DNA from: Collinsella sp.
GTDB taxonomy: Bacteria > Actinomycetota > Coriobacteriia > Coriobacteriales > Coriobacteriaceae
DNA: 64,000 nucleotides
Direction: 5' to 3'
Assembly (NCBI GenBank): GCA_019413925.1
Contig: DXMY01000007.1
Location: forward strand, 10,013-74,012
Part shown: positions 17,199 through 26,174 of the stretch, one piece after another
How positions within the stretch are numbered: the first letter of the stretch is position 1
Layout: every line of letters starts with the position of its first letter
The notes under the pieces: model-generated
Told to the model about the DNA's origin: nothing
Databases searched by the model: none
Seen by the model: only the letters and a program-made list of their open reading frames with translations
Made by a program: the position numbers and the translations under genes

Positions 17199-17286
17199 GC
17201 CCCACTCCTCATGTAGCCGCGGCATAAAGGCAACCGGTGCGCCTTTACAATAGATGCCAACAGAGCATCTGACGTAAAGGAGCCCC

Positions 17287-18012
17287 ATGGACGCCGCGAC
17301 CCGCGACCGCAACATAGCAACTTGGTTGGGCGATGCGTCGCAGCCGGTACGTGACACTACGAACCAGCTACTCGAGCGCATCGCCCTTTTGCGTGCCGAG
17401 CAGACCATCTACCCGGCACAAGACGACATCCTCAATGCCCTCGCCTACACGCCGGCCGACCAGGTCAAGGCCGTCATCCTGGGTCAAGACCCCTATCACG
17501 GGCCCAACCAGGCCATGGGGCTGTCGTTTTCGGTCCCCGCGACACAAACCAAACTGCCGCCGAGCCTGCGCAACATCTATAAGGAACTCAACGCCGATCT
17601 GGGCTGCCCCATCCCCGCCACGGGAGACCTAACACCCTGGGCACAACAGGGCGTCCTGCTCCTCAACACCACACTCACCGTGCGCGAGCATGCCGCCAAT
17701 TCGCACGCCAAGCTGGGCTGGAGCACGCTCACCGACTACATTATCGAACGCTGCTGTCAGCTGCCCCAACCGGTCGTCTTTTTGGCATGGGGTCGCTTTG
17801 CCCAGCAGATGGTCGAAGGAAAGCTCGCCGCAACCGGCGCGGGCAAGGCAACCGGCAAGTTCTGCATGGCGTCCACGCACCCCTCGCCGCTTTCGGCAAA
17901 CCGTGCCACGGCAGAACTCCCCGCTTTTATGGGGTCGCGCCCCTTCTCCGCTGCCAATCGGCTACTCGAACAGCACGGCTCGACCCCCGTCAACTGGACT
18001 TGCCTCGGCTAA
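17287..18012 (+). CDS. ung: Uracil-DNA glycosylase, family 1
   Basis: 241 residues. GQDPYHGPNQAMGLSF holds the catalytic Asp68 water-activating loop; LLLNTTLTVREHAANSH is the uracil-recognition loop; STHPSPLSANRA is the Leu/His intercalation loop. These are all hallmarks of family-1 Ung, which removes uracil from DNA as the first step of base excision repair. Slightly longer than E. coli Ung. Preceded by AAAGGAGCCCC and followed by a strong hairpin. Confidence 0.95.
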   Translation: MDAATRDRNIATWLGDASQPVRDTTNQLLERIALLRAEQTIYPAQDDILNALAYTPADQVKAVILGQDPYHGPNQAMGLSFSVPATQTKLPPSLRNIYKELNADLGCPIPATGDLTPWAQQGVLLLNTTLTVREHAANSHAKLGWSTLTDYIIERCCQLPQPVVFLAWGRFAQQMVEGKLAATGAGKATGKFCMASTHPSPLSANRATAELPAFMGSRPFSAANRLLEQHGSTPVNWTCLG

Positions 18013-18026
18013 AATCGATACATCAA

Positions 18027-18059
18027 AAACGCGCCCGACGGCTTCCGCCGGGCGCGTTT
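18027..18059. terminator. Bidirectional terminator between ung and the SDR gene
   Basis: AAACGCGCCCGACGG and CCGCCGGGCGCGTTT pair with a short loop, flanked by A-run and T-run ends. It serves convergent genes. Confidence 0.8.
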
Positions 18060-18060
18060 C

Positions 18061-18741
18061 CTATTCGGGCCAAATAAATTGTGTGCGGCCGGCCTCGCCG
18101 CCATCGATCAGCAGGCTCTGCCCGGTCATAAACCGGTTGGTCACGCCCACAAAGTAGATCCACTCGGCGATCTCTTGGGCGGTGGCCCAGCGCTTAAGCG
18201 GCGTGAGCTCCATAATCTGATTCCACAGGTGCTCGTCTTCCATCACACAACGGTTGAGCGGCGTGATAACGCCGCCCGGGTCCACGCTGTTGGCGATGGC
18301 CTGCGGTGCCAAGCGGTTTGCAAGGTTCTTGGTGTAGGCGATAACACCGCCCTTGCTGGCGGCATAGGCGGGAAACTCCGATCCCGTATGTCCGCTCGCC
18401 GACCCCACATTGACCACGGATTTGATAGCCGGCGCAGGCTTGGCGGCGAGCCCCTCCCCCACAAAGGCGTAGCGCTCGGTCACGTTGATGGTGCCACACA
18501 GGTTGGCGGCGATGTCGTCGGCCGAATCCTGCGTACCGGCAACGTTCACGATTACCTGAGGCTCAAGGTCGCTTGGAAACGAGTCCGGCTCGCGGACATC
18601 AACGATCAGATGGCGGTAGCGCTCGTGTTCGATCGCCGGCGACAGCAGATCAAAGCCCACGACCTCGTGGCCCTCATCCAAAAAGCGCTGCACGCACGCG
18701 GCTCCGATACCGCCCGAAGCGCCCGTGATCAAAACCCGCAT
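18061..18741 (-). CDS. Short-chain dehydrogenase/reductase
   Basis: 226 residues. GASGGIGA near the N-terminus is the TGxxxGxG NAD(P) motif; NVAGTQDS corresponds to NAG; the catalytic Ser lies in NVGSASGH and the YxxxK pair in YAASKGG; PGGVITPLN follows as usual. The last residues (LLIDGGEAGRTQFIWPE) complete the Rossmann fold. Substrate unknown. It lies 9 bp after the VUT transporter gene, so the two are probably cotranscribed. Confidence 0.85.
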   Translation of the reverse strand: MRVLITGASGGIGAACVQRFLDEGHEVVGFDLLSPAIEHERYRHLIVDVREPDSFPSDLEPQVIVNVAGTQDSADDIAANLCGTINVTERYAFVGEGLAAKPAPAIKSVVNVGSASGHTGSEFPAYAASKGGVIAYTKNLANRLAPQAIANSVDPGGVITPLNRCVMEDEHLWNQIMELTPLKRWATAQEIAEWIYFVGVTNRFMTGQSLLIDGGEAGRTQFIWPE

Positions 18742-18750
18742 ACTTGCTCC

Positions 18751-19473
18751 TTAGGCGGTTGCGTGGCGCTCGAGGTACTCGGAACCCACATTCTCGCGCT
18801 CCCAGCCGCGCACGACCTTGTAGCCCACGGGGCTCAGGAAGACCTCGCACAGCAGCTCGGCAACAGCGCCGGTCAGCGAGCACATGAGGACCTGCACCCA
18901 GGTCCAACCAAAGAACGTGTGGCTCACCACGATGGCGAAGACCAGGTTGTCGATAAACTGGCCAACACCCGTGGACACATAGGAACGGAAGGCAAAGCTC
19001 GCAAAGTTATTCTTTTTGAGCATGCGGCCGAGCGACTGGTTGAGCGTGGAGTTAACCACGGCAGAAACGAGCATTGCCAGCGAAGAGCCCAGCACCACGT
19101 ACCAGGTGCCGCCGATGGTGGCGTTAAGGGCGGTGTTGACCTCGATCATGCCCGTGTCGTAGTAGGCGCCCCACATGCCGGGCGTGAGCGAACATGCCCA
19201 AAAGCACAGGCTCACGGCCAGGTTGACCAGTAGCGCGAGGATGGAGATTTTGATGGATGCCTTGGCGCCAAAGCGCTTGCAGATCATGTCCTGGCACAAA
19301 AACGAGACCCAGCTCACCACAAAGCCGCAATCGAGTGCCAGATACGGCAGGCTGATGAGCTCTTTGTTGGCCAGCAGGTTCATCATGATGACACTAACGA
19401 AAAACAGCGAAACCGTTGCCGCGGGAATGCTCCGCAACAGGACCTTGTAGTCCTCCATGACCTTCTTGATCAT
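18751..19473 (-). CDS. VUT family transporter, probable queuosine-precursor transporter
   Basis: 240 residues with six or so hydrophobic helices. SLFFVSVIMMNLLANKEL and LDCGFVVSWVSFLCQDMICKRFGAKASIKI match the YhhQ/VUT (PF02592) pattern; the C-terminal half has VGQFIDNLVFAIVVSHTFFG. Family members import queuosine precursors such as preQ0/preQ1. A 70-nt structured leader precedes the ATG and may be a preQ1-type riboswitch, which would suit this role. First gene of an operon with the SDR. Confidence 0.8.
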   Translation of the reverse strand: MIKKVMEDYKVLLRSIPAATVSLFFVSVIMMNLLANKELISLPYLALDCGFVVSWVSFLCQDMICKRFGAKASIKISILALLVNLAVSLCFWACSLTPGMWGAYYDTGMIEVNTALNATIGGTWYVVLGSSLAMLVSAVVNSTLNQSLGRMLKKNNFASFAFRSYVSTGVGQFIDNLVFAIVVSHTFFGWTWVQVLMCSLTGAVAELLCEVFLSPVGYKVVRGWERENVGSEYLERHATA

Positions 19474-19557
19474 TATGTACTCCTTTGGTTTTAGGTTTAA
19501 CGAGCAGGATATCGGACCCGAACTGCTCGGACGTCTCGGTCTTGAGACGACGGTGGG
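19474..19557 (-). promoter_or_regulatory. Structured leader, possible preQ1-I-type riboswitch
   Basis: The mRNA leader has a GTCTC/GAGAC hairpin (19533-19548), then GAGCAG-N15-CTGCTC (19502-19528). The loop starts TTCGGGT, and the tail reads GTTAAACCTAAAACC directly before the AAAGGAG ribosome site. This matches the preQ1-I plan: a short P1 hairpin, a loop starting UUC, and an A-rich tail able to pair with the loop (ACC with GGU). The gene type supports the call. The loop is longer than in the B. subtilis example, so it may instead be another regulatory hairpin. Confidence 0.45.
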
Positions 19558-19558
19558 T

Positions 19559-19587
19559 ATGATAGCCGCTCACACGGCATCAGGCAA
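19559..19587 (-). promoter_or_regulatory. Sigma70-type promoter for the VUT operon
   Basis: TTGCCT (19587-19582) and TATCAT (19564-19559) are separated by 17 bp on the minus strand, upstream of the leader. Confidence 0.6.
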
Positions 19588-19629
19588 GTAAATGGCGCGG
19601 CAGCCCCGCAGGACCACCGCGCCGATGCG

Positions 19630-21243
<1,614 letters not shown>

Positions 21244-21328
21244 GCGGATCCTTTCTTGCATTGAGTGCATTACGTCGTTGTAACCGCACCATTGTAGCCG
21301 CGAAATCCCGCCATAGGGCACCTATCAG

Positions 21329-21378
21329 GACAAATTCATCAGTTGGGGCCTGGGTAGCCGGCCCAATCCGAATTTGTC
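21329..21378. repeat. Interrupted palindrome between prfC and GntR genes
   Basis: GACAAATTC (21329-21337) and GAATTTGTC (21370-21378) flank inner complementary GGGGCC/GGCCC tracts. It resembles the repeat elements elsewhere in the window but has its own sequence. Confidence 0.6.
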
Positions 21379-21397
21379 TCTTGCGTAACTGTACATA

Positions 21398-21431
21398 GTG
21401 TATATATACTGTGCTTACCGGTTATATACAC
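21398..21431. promoter_or_regulatory. GntR operator/promoter palindrome
   Basis: GTGTATATA (21398-21406) and TATATACAC (21423-21431) flank 16 bp, directly before the GntR gene. The region is AT-rich in a GC-rich neighbourhood. YtrA-type regulators bind such dyads to repress their own ABC operon. Confidence 0.6.
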
Positions 21432-21458
21432 GTGTAGCCCAACAGCTAAGGAGCCGCT

Positions 21459-21839
21459 GTGGACATCATCCTATCCAATTCGAGCGACAAGCCCATCTAC
21501 GAGCAAATAGCCTCGCAAGTCAAAGCTCAGATCCTTTCGGGCGCGCTCGCTGCGGGAGCCAAACTCCCCAGCATCCGTGCACTCGCGAGCGATCTTGGCG
21601 TGAGTGTCATCACCACCAAGCGCGCCTACGCCGACCTGGAGCAACTCGGCTTTATCTGCACCGTGCAGGGCAAGGGCTGTTTTGTCGCCGAGGGCAACCA
21701 AGAACTCTTGCGCGAAAACCAGCTCTGCCATATCGAAGAGCTGCTTGCGAAAGCGGCGAGCCAAGCCGAAGCCTTGGGCGTCACGCGCGACAAGCTGCAC
21801 GAGATGCTCGACCTCGTAGCCCCCGAAACCATGCAGTAG
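21459..21839 (+). CDS. GntR family regulator, YtrA type
   Basis: 126 residues: a GntR winged HTH (IYEQIASQVKAQILSGALAA; KLPSIRALASDLGVSVITTK) followed by only about 50 residues, as in the short YtrA subfamily. GTG start behind AAGGAG. It opens the operon with the ABC ATPase (23 bp downstream) and permease. Likely represses the operon and is released by a cell-envelope signal, by analogy to B. subtilis YtrA. Confidence 0.85.
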   Translation: MDIILSNSSDKPIYEQIASQVKAQILSGALAAGAKLPSIRALASDLGVSVITTKRAYADLEQLGFICTVQGKGCFVAEGNQELLRENQLCHIEELLAKAASQAEALGVTRDKLHEMLDLVAPETMQ

Positions 21840-21862
21840 CCATCTGCAAGAAAGGCTATACC

Positions 21863-22744
21863 ATGCAAAAGTTGCTAGAACTTAAAGGTGTATCGCGCCG
21901 CGTGAGCGACCGCTTTTCACTGCGCGACGTCACGCTTGCCGTGGAGCCCGGCCAGATCGTTGGCTTTGTGGGCGCAAATGGCGCCGGCAAGACGACGACC
22001 ATTCGCGCCGCGCTTGGGCTTATAAAGCCCGATGCCGGCGAGGTGCATCTGCTTGGACAGCGCTGCGACGCCAACGCGCCCGACGAGACGCAGCGCCACC
22101 TGCGCTCCCGCATCGGGCTTGTCCTGGACACGTGTCCCTTCCCCTCCACGCTCAAGGTGGGCCAGGTCGAGAAGCTCGTAGGCCCGGCATACCCCACGTG
22201 GAGCTGCGAAACGTTCGCCGGATTCATCGACCGATTTGGCCTCGATCCCAAGACGAAGGTCAAGGACCTCTCCCGCGGCATGGGCATGAAGCTGCAGCTC
22301 GCCTGTGCGCTCAGCCACAATGCCAAGCTGCTCGTTTTGGACGAAGCCACCGCGGGCCTCGATCCCATGGCGCGCGAGGAACTGCTCGACGAGTTGCTTG
22401 CCTTTGTCGCCGACGGCCAGCACAGCGTGCTGCTCTCGAGCCACATTACATCCGACCTCGATCGCACTGCCGACCGCGTCATCTGCATCGATAACGGCTC
22501 GATTGTGTTTGACCTGCCGCGCGAGGACATTACCGACCGAGCCGGCATCGCCCACTGCACCCAAGCACAGGCCGCAGAGCTTATGGCTTGCGTCGAAGGC
22601 GCCCGTGCCGCCCACCACGCCTATAGCGTGGACGTGCTCGTGCCCAACCGTCGCGATGTGCTCGAGGCCTTCCCCGAGATTCCCTGCGACCGGGCAACCA
22701 TTGATGACTATCTTCGCCTCACGCTGAAAGGGGCTTCGAAATGA
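21863..22744 (+). CDS. ABC transporter ATP-binding protein
   Basis: 293 residues. Walker A GANGAGKTTT; signature DLSRGMGMKLQLACAL (SRGM in place of LSGG, common in this class); Walker B LLVLDEATAGLDP; a switch histidine in SSHITSD. Only one ABC domain. Stop overlaps the permease start (ATGA). Start set at ATG with AAGAAAGG upstream. Partner of the GntR regulator in a YtrB-like operon. Confidence 0.88.
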   Translation: MQKLLELKGVSRRVSDRFSLRDVTLAVEPGQIVGFVGANGAGKTTTIRAALGLIKPDAGEVHLLGQRCDANAPDETQRHLRSRIGLVLDTCPFPSTLKVGQVEKLVGPAYPTWSCETFAGFIDRFGLDPKTKVKDLSRGMGMKLQLACALSHNAKLLVLDEATAGLDPMAREELLDELLAFVADGQHSVLLSSHITSDLDRTADRVICIDNGSIVFDLPREDITDRAGIAHCTQAQAAELMACVEGARAAHHAYSVDVLVPNRRDVLEAFPEIPCDRATIDDYLRLTLKGASK

Positions 22745-23439
22745 AACGCGCCTTTATGTCTGAGCTCGCCATCGTCCGCACGCTTGTCCCGAGCATCGCG
22801 GGCGTCGGCCTGTTCATCTTCGTCGTACTGACCCTCGCCAACGCATCGGACGGTGACTCTGGCATGAGTGCCGGCGCCTGCGCGGTCAGCGCCATGTCGC
22901 CCATCGTGGTCATGAACTCGCTGGCCGGCTACGACAATCAAAACGGATGGGAGCGCTATCGGGCAACGCTGCCCATCTCGCGCAAAGACATCATCTGTGC
23001 ACGCTACCTGAGCATCATTGTCTTCTCGGCCGTCATGGCGTGCGCCGCCGCGCTTTTGAGCATCGTCTCCATCCCGCTCTTCAACAGCGCGGGTATTCCC
23101 TCGACGGGACAGACCGTCTTTGAGACCACAATAGCCTCCGCCGCATCGATGCTCATCTCCCTCATGATGGTGTTTTTGGCACAGCCGCTGTTCTTTCGAT
23201 TTGGACACATGGAGGCGCTGCGCCTTTCCGTCGGCCTGTTTGCCCTGCTCGGGTGCCCTGCCATGGCAGCGCTGAGCTCCTCCAACCCCATCAGCAACTG
23301 GCTCATGTCGATTGCCGGAGCGAATCCCGATCCTGCCGTTCTGGGCTGTCTGTGCGCAGGAATTGCCGTGCTGGCCCTCGCGCTATGCGCAATCAGCTGC
23401 ACCGTCAGCACCAAGGTTTATCGAGTACACGACCTGTAG
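22741..23439 (+). CDS. ABC-2 type permease
   Basis: 232 residues with about six hydrophobic helices, an N-terminal MKRAFMSELAIVRTLVPSIA and a conserved YDNQNGWERYRATLPISRKDI loop typical of ABC-2 permeases of the YtrC/ABC2_membrane_5 type. The ATG overlaps the ATPase stop, so the two are translationally coupled. The transported substrate is unknown. Confidence 0.85.
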   Translation: MKRAFMSELAIVRTLVPSIAGVGLFIFVVLTLANASDGDSGMSAGACAVSAMSPIVVMNSLAGYDNQNGWERYRATLPISRKDIICARYLSIIVFSAVMACAAALLSIVSIPLFNSAGIPSTGQTVFETTIASAASMLISLMMVFLAQPLFFRFGHMEALRLSVGLFALLGCPAMAALSSSNPISNWLMSIAGANPDPAVLGCLCAGIAVLALALCAISCTVSTKVYRVHDL

Positions 23440-23525
23440 GCACGCGAGTCTCAATCCACGAAGGACGCGATCGCCCCCGCCGCAAATCCGTGACAAATGG
23501 CATATCCCCGGCACGCGCTATCGTG

Positions 23526-24830
23526 CTACTTGCGCAGCGGCTTGGGCAGCGGAATGCCTGCCGCGATGACGGCGGCGATGATCATGCAGACAATGCCCTT
23601 GAGCGGGAAGCACATGAGCAGCAGGCCCACGACCATGACGGGCTGACGCATGACGGCACCCATCGTCGAGGCGGTACAGACGGCGACGCAAAAGACCGGA
23701 TCGGCGCCCGTAAGGACGGCAAGGCCGTAGCCCAGGCTCACGCCCGAGAAGATAACGGGGAAGAAGTGACCGCCGCGCCAGCCCAGGTTGATGAGGGCGG
23801 GCGTCAGCATGGCCTTGATAAGACCAGTTGCAATGAGCACACCGGCGGGAATGGTCATATAGGTCTCCATGAGCACGTCGGCCTGCGTCTCGCCAGCAAA
23901 CATGGTGTAGGGCAGGACCGTGCCGCAGATAGCGAGCGCCAAACCGGCCAGCATGGCCTTGACGACAGGACGCTCCCCTATTGCATGTGACAGTGCCTCG
24001 CTCGCATGCTCGGAGACAAAGTACAGCCAACCGCATACGGTGCCGACCAACGCCAGCGGAATGAGCCAGACAAGTTCCAGATTGCCCACCTCGGCGGACT
24101 CGAACCTGGGCATGCCCATGCCGCCGCCCACAAGCTGGCCAAGCAGCAGGTAGGTGCCCAGACCGCCGGCAATCGCGATGCCGTAGACCACCGTCTTTTG
24201 CGCCTTGGGCAACTTGATGGTGATCTCGCCGGGCGCGGACTCATCGTCGGCGTCTTCGCCCTGGCCATCGGCGCTACCGGCAAGCGGTGCCACAAAGCCA
24301 AAGACGGGCGCGATAAAGAGCGCCGTCAGGGCAGCCTGGGTACCCAGCAGCGTAAGCTCCCTAAACTCGGCGCCAAAGCGACGCATGCGGTCGCCGACCC
24401 AGCTGCACAGACCAGCGATAACGCCGGTCAGGCCGGCCTCCGGTCCAATGCTTCCGCCAAACAGCAGCGGCAGCAATGCCGCGAGCGAAAGCTTGCCCAG
24501 TTTGTCGTACGGGTAGCGCCCGTCTTGCTTAACCTTAGCCATCACCTGGTTGAGGTCATCGGTCTTGGTGCCTGTCATCTTTTCGTACAGACCGATTAAC
24601 AGGCCGCCCAGCAGGCAGACGAAAAACGGGTACGGCAAAAAGCCAAACGGGCCGCTGGCGAGTTCGGGCGACGCCGCGCCCAGCATGTGGGGGATCTCGG
24701 TCCACAGATAGTCGATACCGTGCTCCATCGCAAAAAAGAACAGCCAGACCGCGGCACCTGCGAACGCACCGGTCACGGCAACGCTAACTAAAAACAGCGC
24801 GCGGTTTGTGGGTTTGGCAAGGTTGTCCAT
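23526..24830 (-). CDS. ClC-family (YfeO-like) chloride/ion channel protein
   Basis: 434 residues, about ten hydrophobic helices. GGSIGPEAGLTGVIAGL corresponds to the GREGP/GxxGP filter segment of ClC proteins. In this subgroup the gating glutamate would be that of GPEAG. The middle loop (GQGEDADDESAPGE) is acidic and unusual. YfeO-like members are annotated as ion channels or transporters of uncertain ion. GGAGGACCCG precedes the ATG. Confidence 0.75.
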   Translation of the reverse strand: MDNLAKPTNRALFLVSVAVTGAFAGAAVWLFFFAMEHGIDYLWTEIPHMLGAASPELASGPFGFLPYPFFVCLLGGLLIGLYEKMTGTKTDDLNQVMAKVKQDGRYPYDKLGKLSLAALLPLLFGGSIGPEAGLTGVIAGLCSWVGDRMRRFGAEFRELTLLGTQAALTALFIAPVFGFVAPLAGSADGQGEDADDESAPGEITIKLPKAQKTVVYGIAIAGGLGTYLLLGQLVGGGMGMPRFESAEVGNLELVWLIPLALVGTVCGWLYFVSEHASEALSHAIGERPVVKAMLAGLALAICGTVLPYTMFAGETQADVLMETYMTIPAGVLIATGLIKAMLTPALINLGWRGGHFFPVIFSGVSLGYGLAVLTGADPVFCVAVCTASTMGAVMRQPVMVVGLLLMCFPLKGIVCMIIAAVIAAGIPLPKPLRK

Positions 24831-24955
24831 CGGGTCCTCCCGCGGTCAAAGTCGACATAATTACGTTTTATTGTAGAGCGAGCGTTGCCCAGACAAGCCA
24901 ACCATCTGCGCCACAAACGGCACCATTGGGAGTCATAGTGGGGCAGGCTCAAGAC

Positions 24956-25489
24956 TTATCCGTTGATAATCGAGACAATCTCGCGCAAATCGTCGGCAAA
25001 GTAGATGCCTTGCTGGCGCCTCGGGCTCGAAAGCCCCTTATCAATCATGTGCCCGAGCAGCGCCTTGAGGTCGTTGTAGTAACCGTCAAGGTTATACAGG
25101 ATGCACGGAGCACTCAGGTGCCCCAACGACACCGCGGACATGACCTCGGCAATCTCCTCGAGCGTGCCCGTGCCGCCCGGAAATGCGATGAACGCATCAC
25201 CGAGCTCGATCATCTTGTCCTTACGCTCGGCCATATCGCTCGTCACGATGAGGTCATCGATGCCGTCGTGCTGAAACTCGGCCTCTATAAAAAAGCTCGG
25301 CTCAACACCCGTCACGTGTCCACCTGCCTCGAGTACGCTATCGGCGAGCGCGCCCATCAGGCCCGATTTGGACCCGCCGTATACCAGCGCGTGCCCGTTG
25401 GAGCCAATCCAGTTGCCCAGCTCTTGCACCGCAGGCAGAAATGCTGGGTCGTTACCAACGCTGGCGCCCAGGTATACCGTGATATTCAT
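24956..25489 (-). CDS. LOG family protein (TIGR00730), lysine-decarboxylase-like Rossmann fold
   Basis: 177 residues. FPGGTGTLEEI is the PGGxGTxxE motif of LOG-type phosphoribohydrolases. N-terminal ITVYLGASVGNDPAF and VYGGSKSGLMGALADS match the Rossmann fold of the family. LOG enzymes release free nucleobases from nucleoside 5'-monophosphates (cytokinin type in plants); the bacterial substrate here is not known. Confidence 0.85.
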   Translation of the reverse strand: MNITVYLGASVGNDPAFLPAVQELGNWIGSNGHALVYGGSKSGLMGALADSVLEAGGHVTGVEPSFFIEAEFQHDGIDDLIVTSDMAERKDKMIELGDAFIAFPGGTGTLEEIAEVMSAVSLGHLSAPCILYNLDGYYNDLKALLGHMIDKGLSSPRRQQGIYFADDLREIVSIING

Positions 25490-25525
25490 ATTCAGTCCCC
25501 CTCGTCATGACGCGCAGCGCCCGTT

Positions 25526-25951
25526 CTAGCGCTGGCGTCGACGATACTCGCGCACACGACGCGAAAGATCGGCGAGCTCGTCGCGATCGAGCTCTTCCAA
25601 ATGCTCCAGATCGTCCATAAAGCGCGCCATGGTGTCCTTTTGGCGCATCTTGATGAGCGTATTGCAGTAGTTCACCGCCACGCCCGTGAGCATGGCAATG
25701 TAGAAGATGCTGATAACGCTCAGGACAACGGTAATCGCGCGGGCGACCGGCGTTTCGGCCGGGATATCGCCAAAGCCGATGGTCGAGACCGTCTCAAAGC
25801 TAAACCAGAGACCATCGCCAAACGTAAGGGTCGTGGGCTCGGACAACCAGACGGCCGTCGAGCACAGCAGATAGAAGATGAGGAACAGGCCCGTGATACG
25901 CACGAAACCGGCCTGGCGCAAAACATCAGCAAGCGTCCTGAGCTTTTTCAT
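25526..25951 (-). CDS. Two-helix potassium channel
   Basis: 141 residues. Two membrane helices flank a pore loop with TIGFGD (residues 57-62), the K+ selectivity filter of the Ion_trans_2 family. The C-terminal about 45 residues are charged (FMDDLEHLEELDRDELADLS) and likely coiled-coil or regulatory. GAGAAAAGGGG precedes the ATG at 25951; the longer upstream frame runs through the GGGGACGTTC repeat and lacks a site. Confidence 0.85.
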   Translation of the reverse strand: MKKLRTLADVLRQAGFVRITGLFLIFYLLCSTAVWLSEPTTLTFGDGLWFSFETVSTIGFGDIPAETPVARAITVVLSVISIFYIAMLTGVAVNYCNTLIKMRQKDTMARFMDDLEHLEELDRDELADLSRRVREYRRRQR

Positions 25952-26021
25952 CGCGACCCCTTTTCTCAGACGTCCAATCACATTCGCTCGGTATTGTCCC
26001 ACGCCTCTCCCGCAAACGAAA

Positions 26022-26105
26022 CTAGTCATTGGGGACGTTCTTAAATGACTAGTCAAACAAGAACGTCCCCAATGACTAGTCGTTTAAGAACGTCCCCAAT
26101 GACTA
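26022..26105. repeat. GGGGACGTTC repeat cluster (three half-elements)
   Basis: CTAGTCATTGGGGACGTTCT, then AAGAACGTCCCCAATGACTA twice, form three copies in alternating orientation with ACTAGT joints. The same element occurs at 33061 and 34161. It lies between the K+ channel gene and the hybrid kinase gene. Confidence 0.8.
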
Positions 26106-26174
26106 CCAGCTGCCGCCTGGGCAGGCTGGGCTGGTATCCTTATGCGGTAATGTCTCGATTCGTTAGGATTGCAT

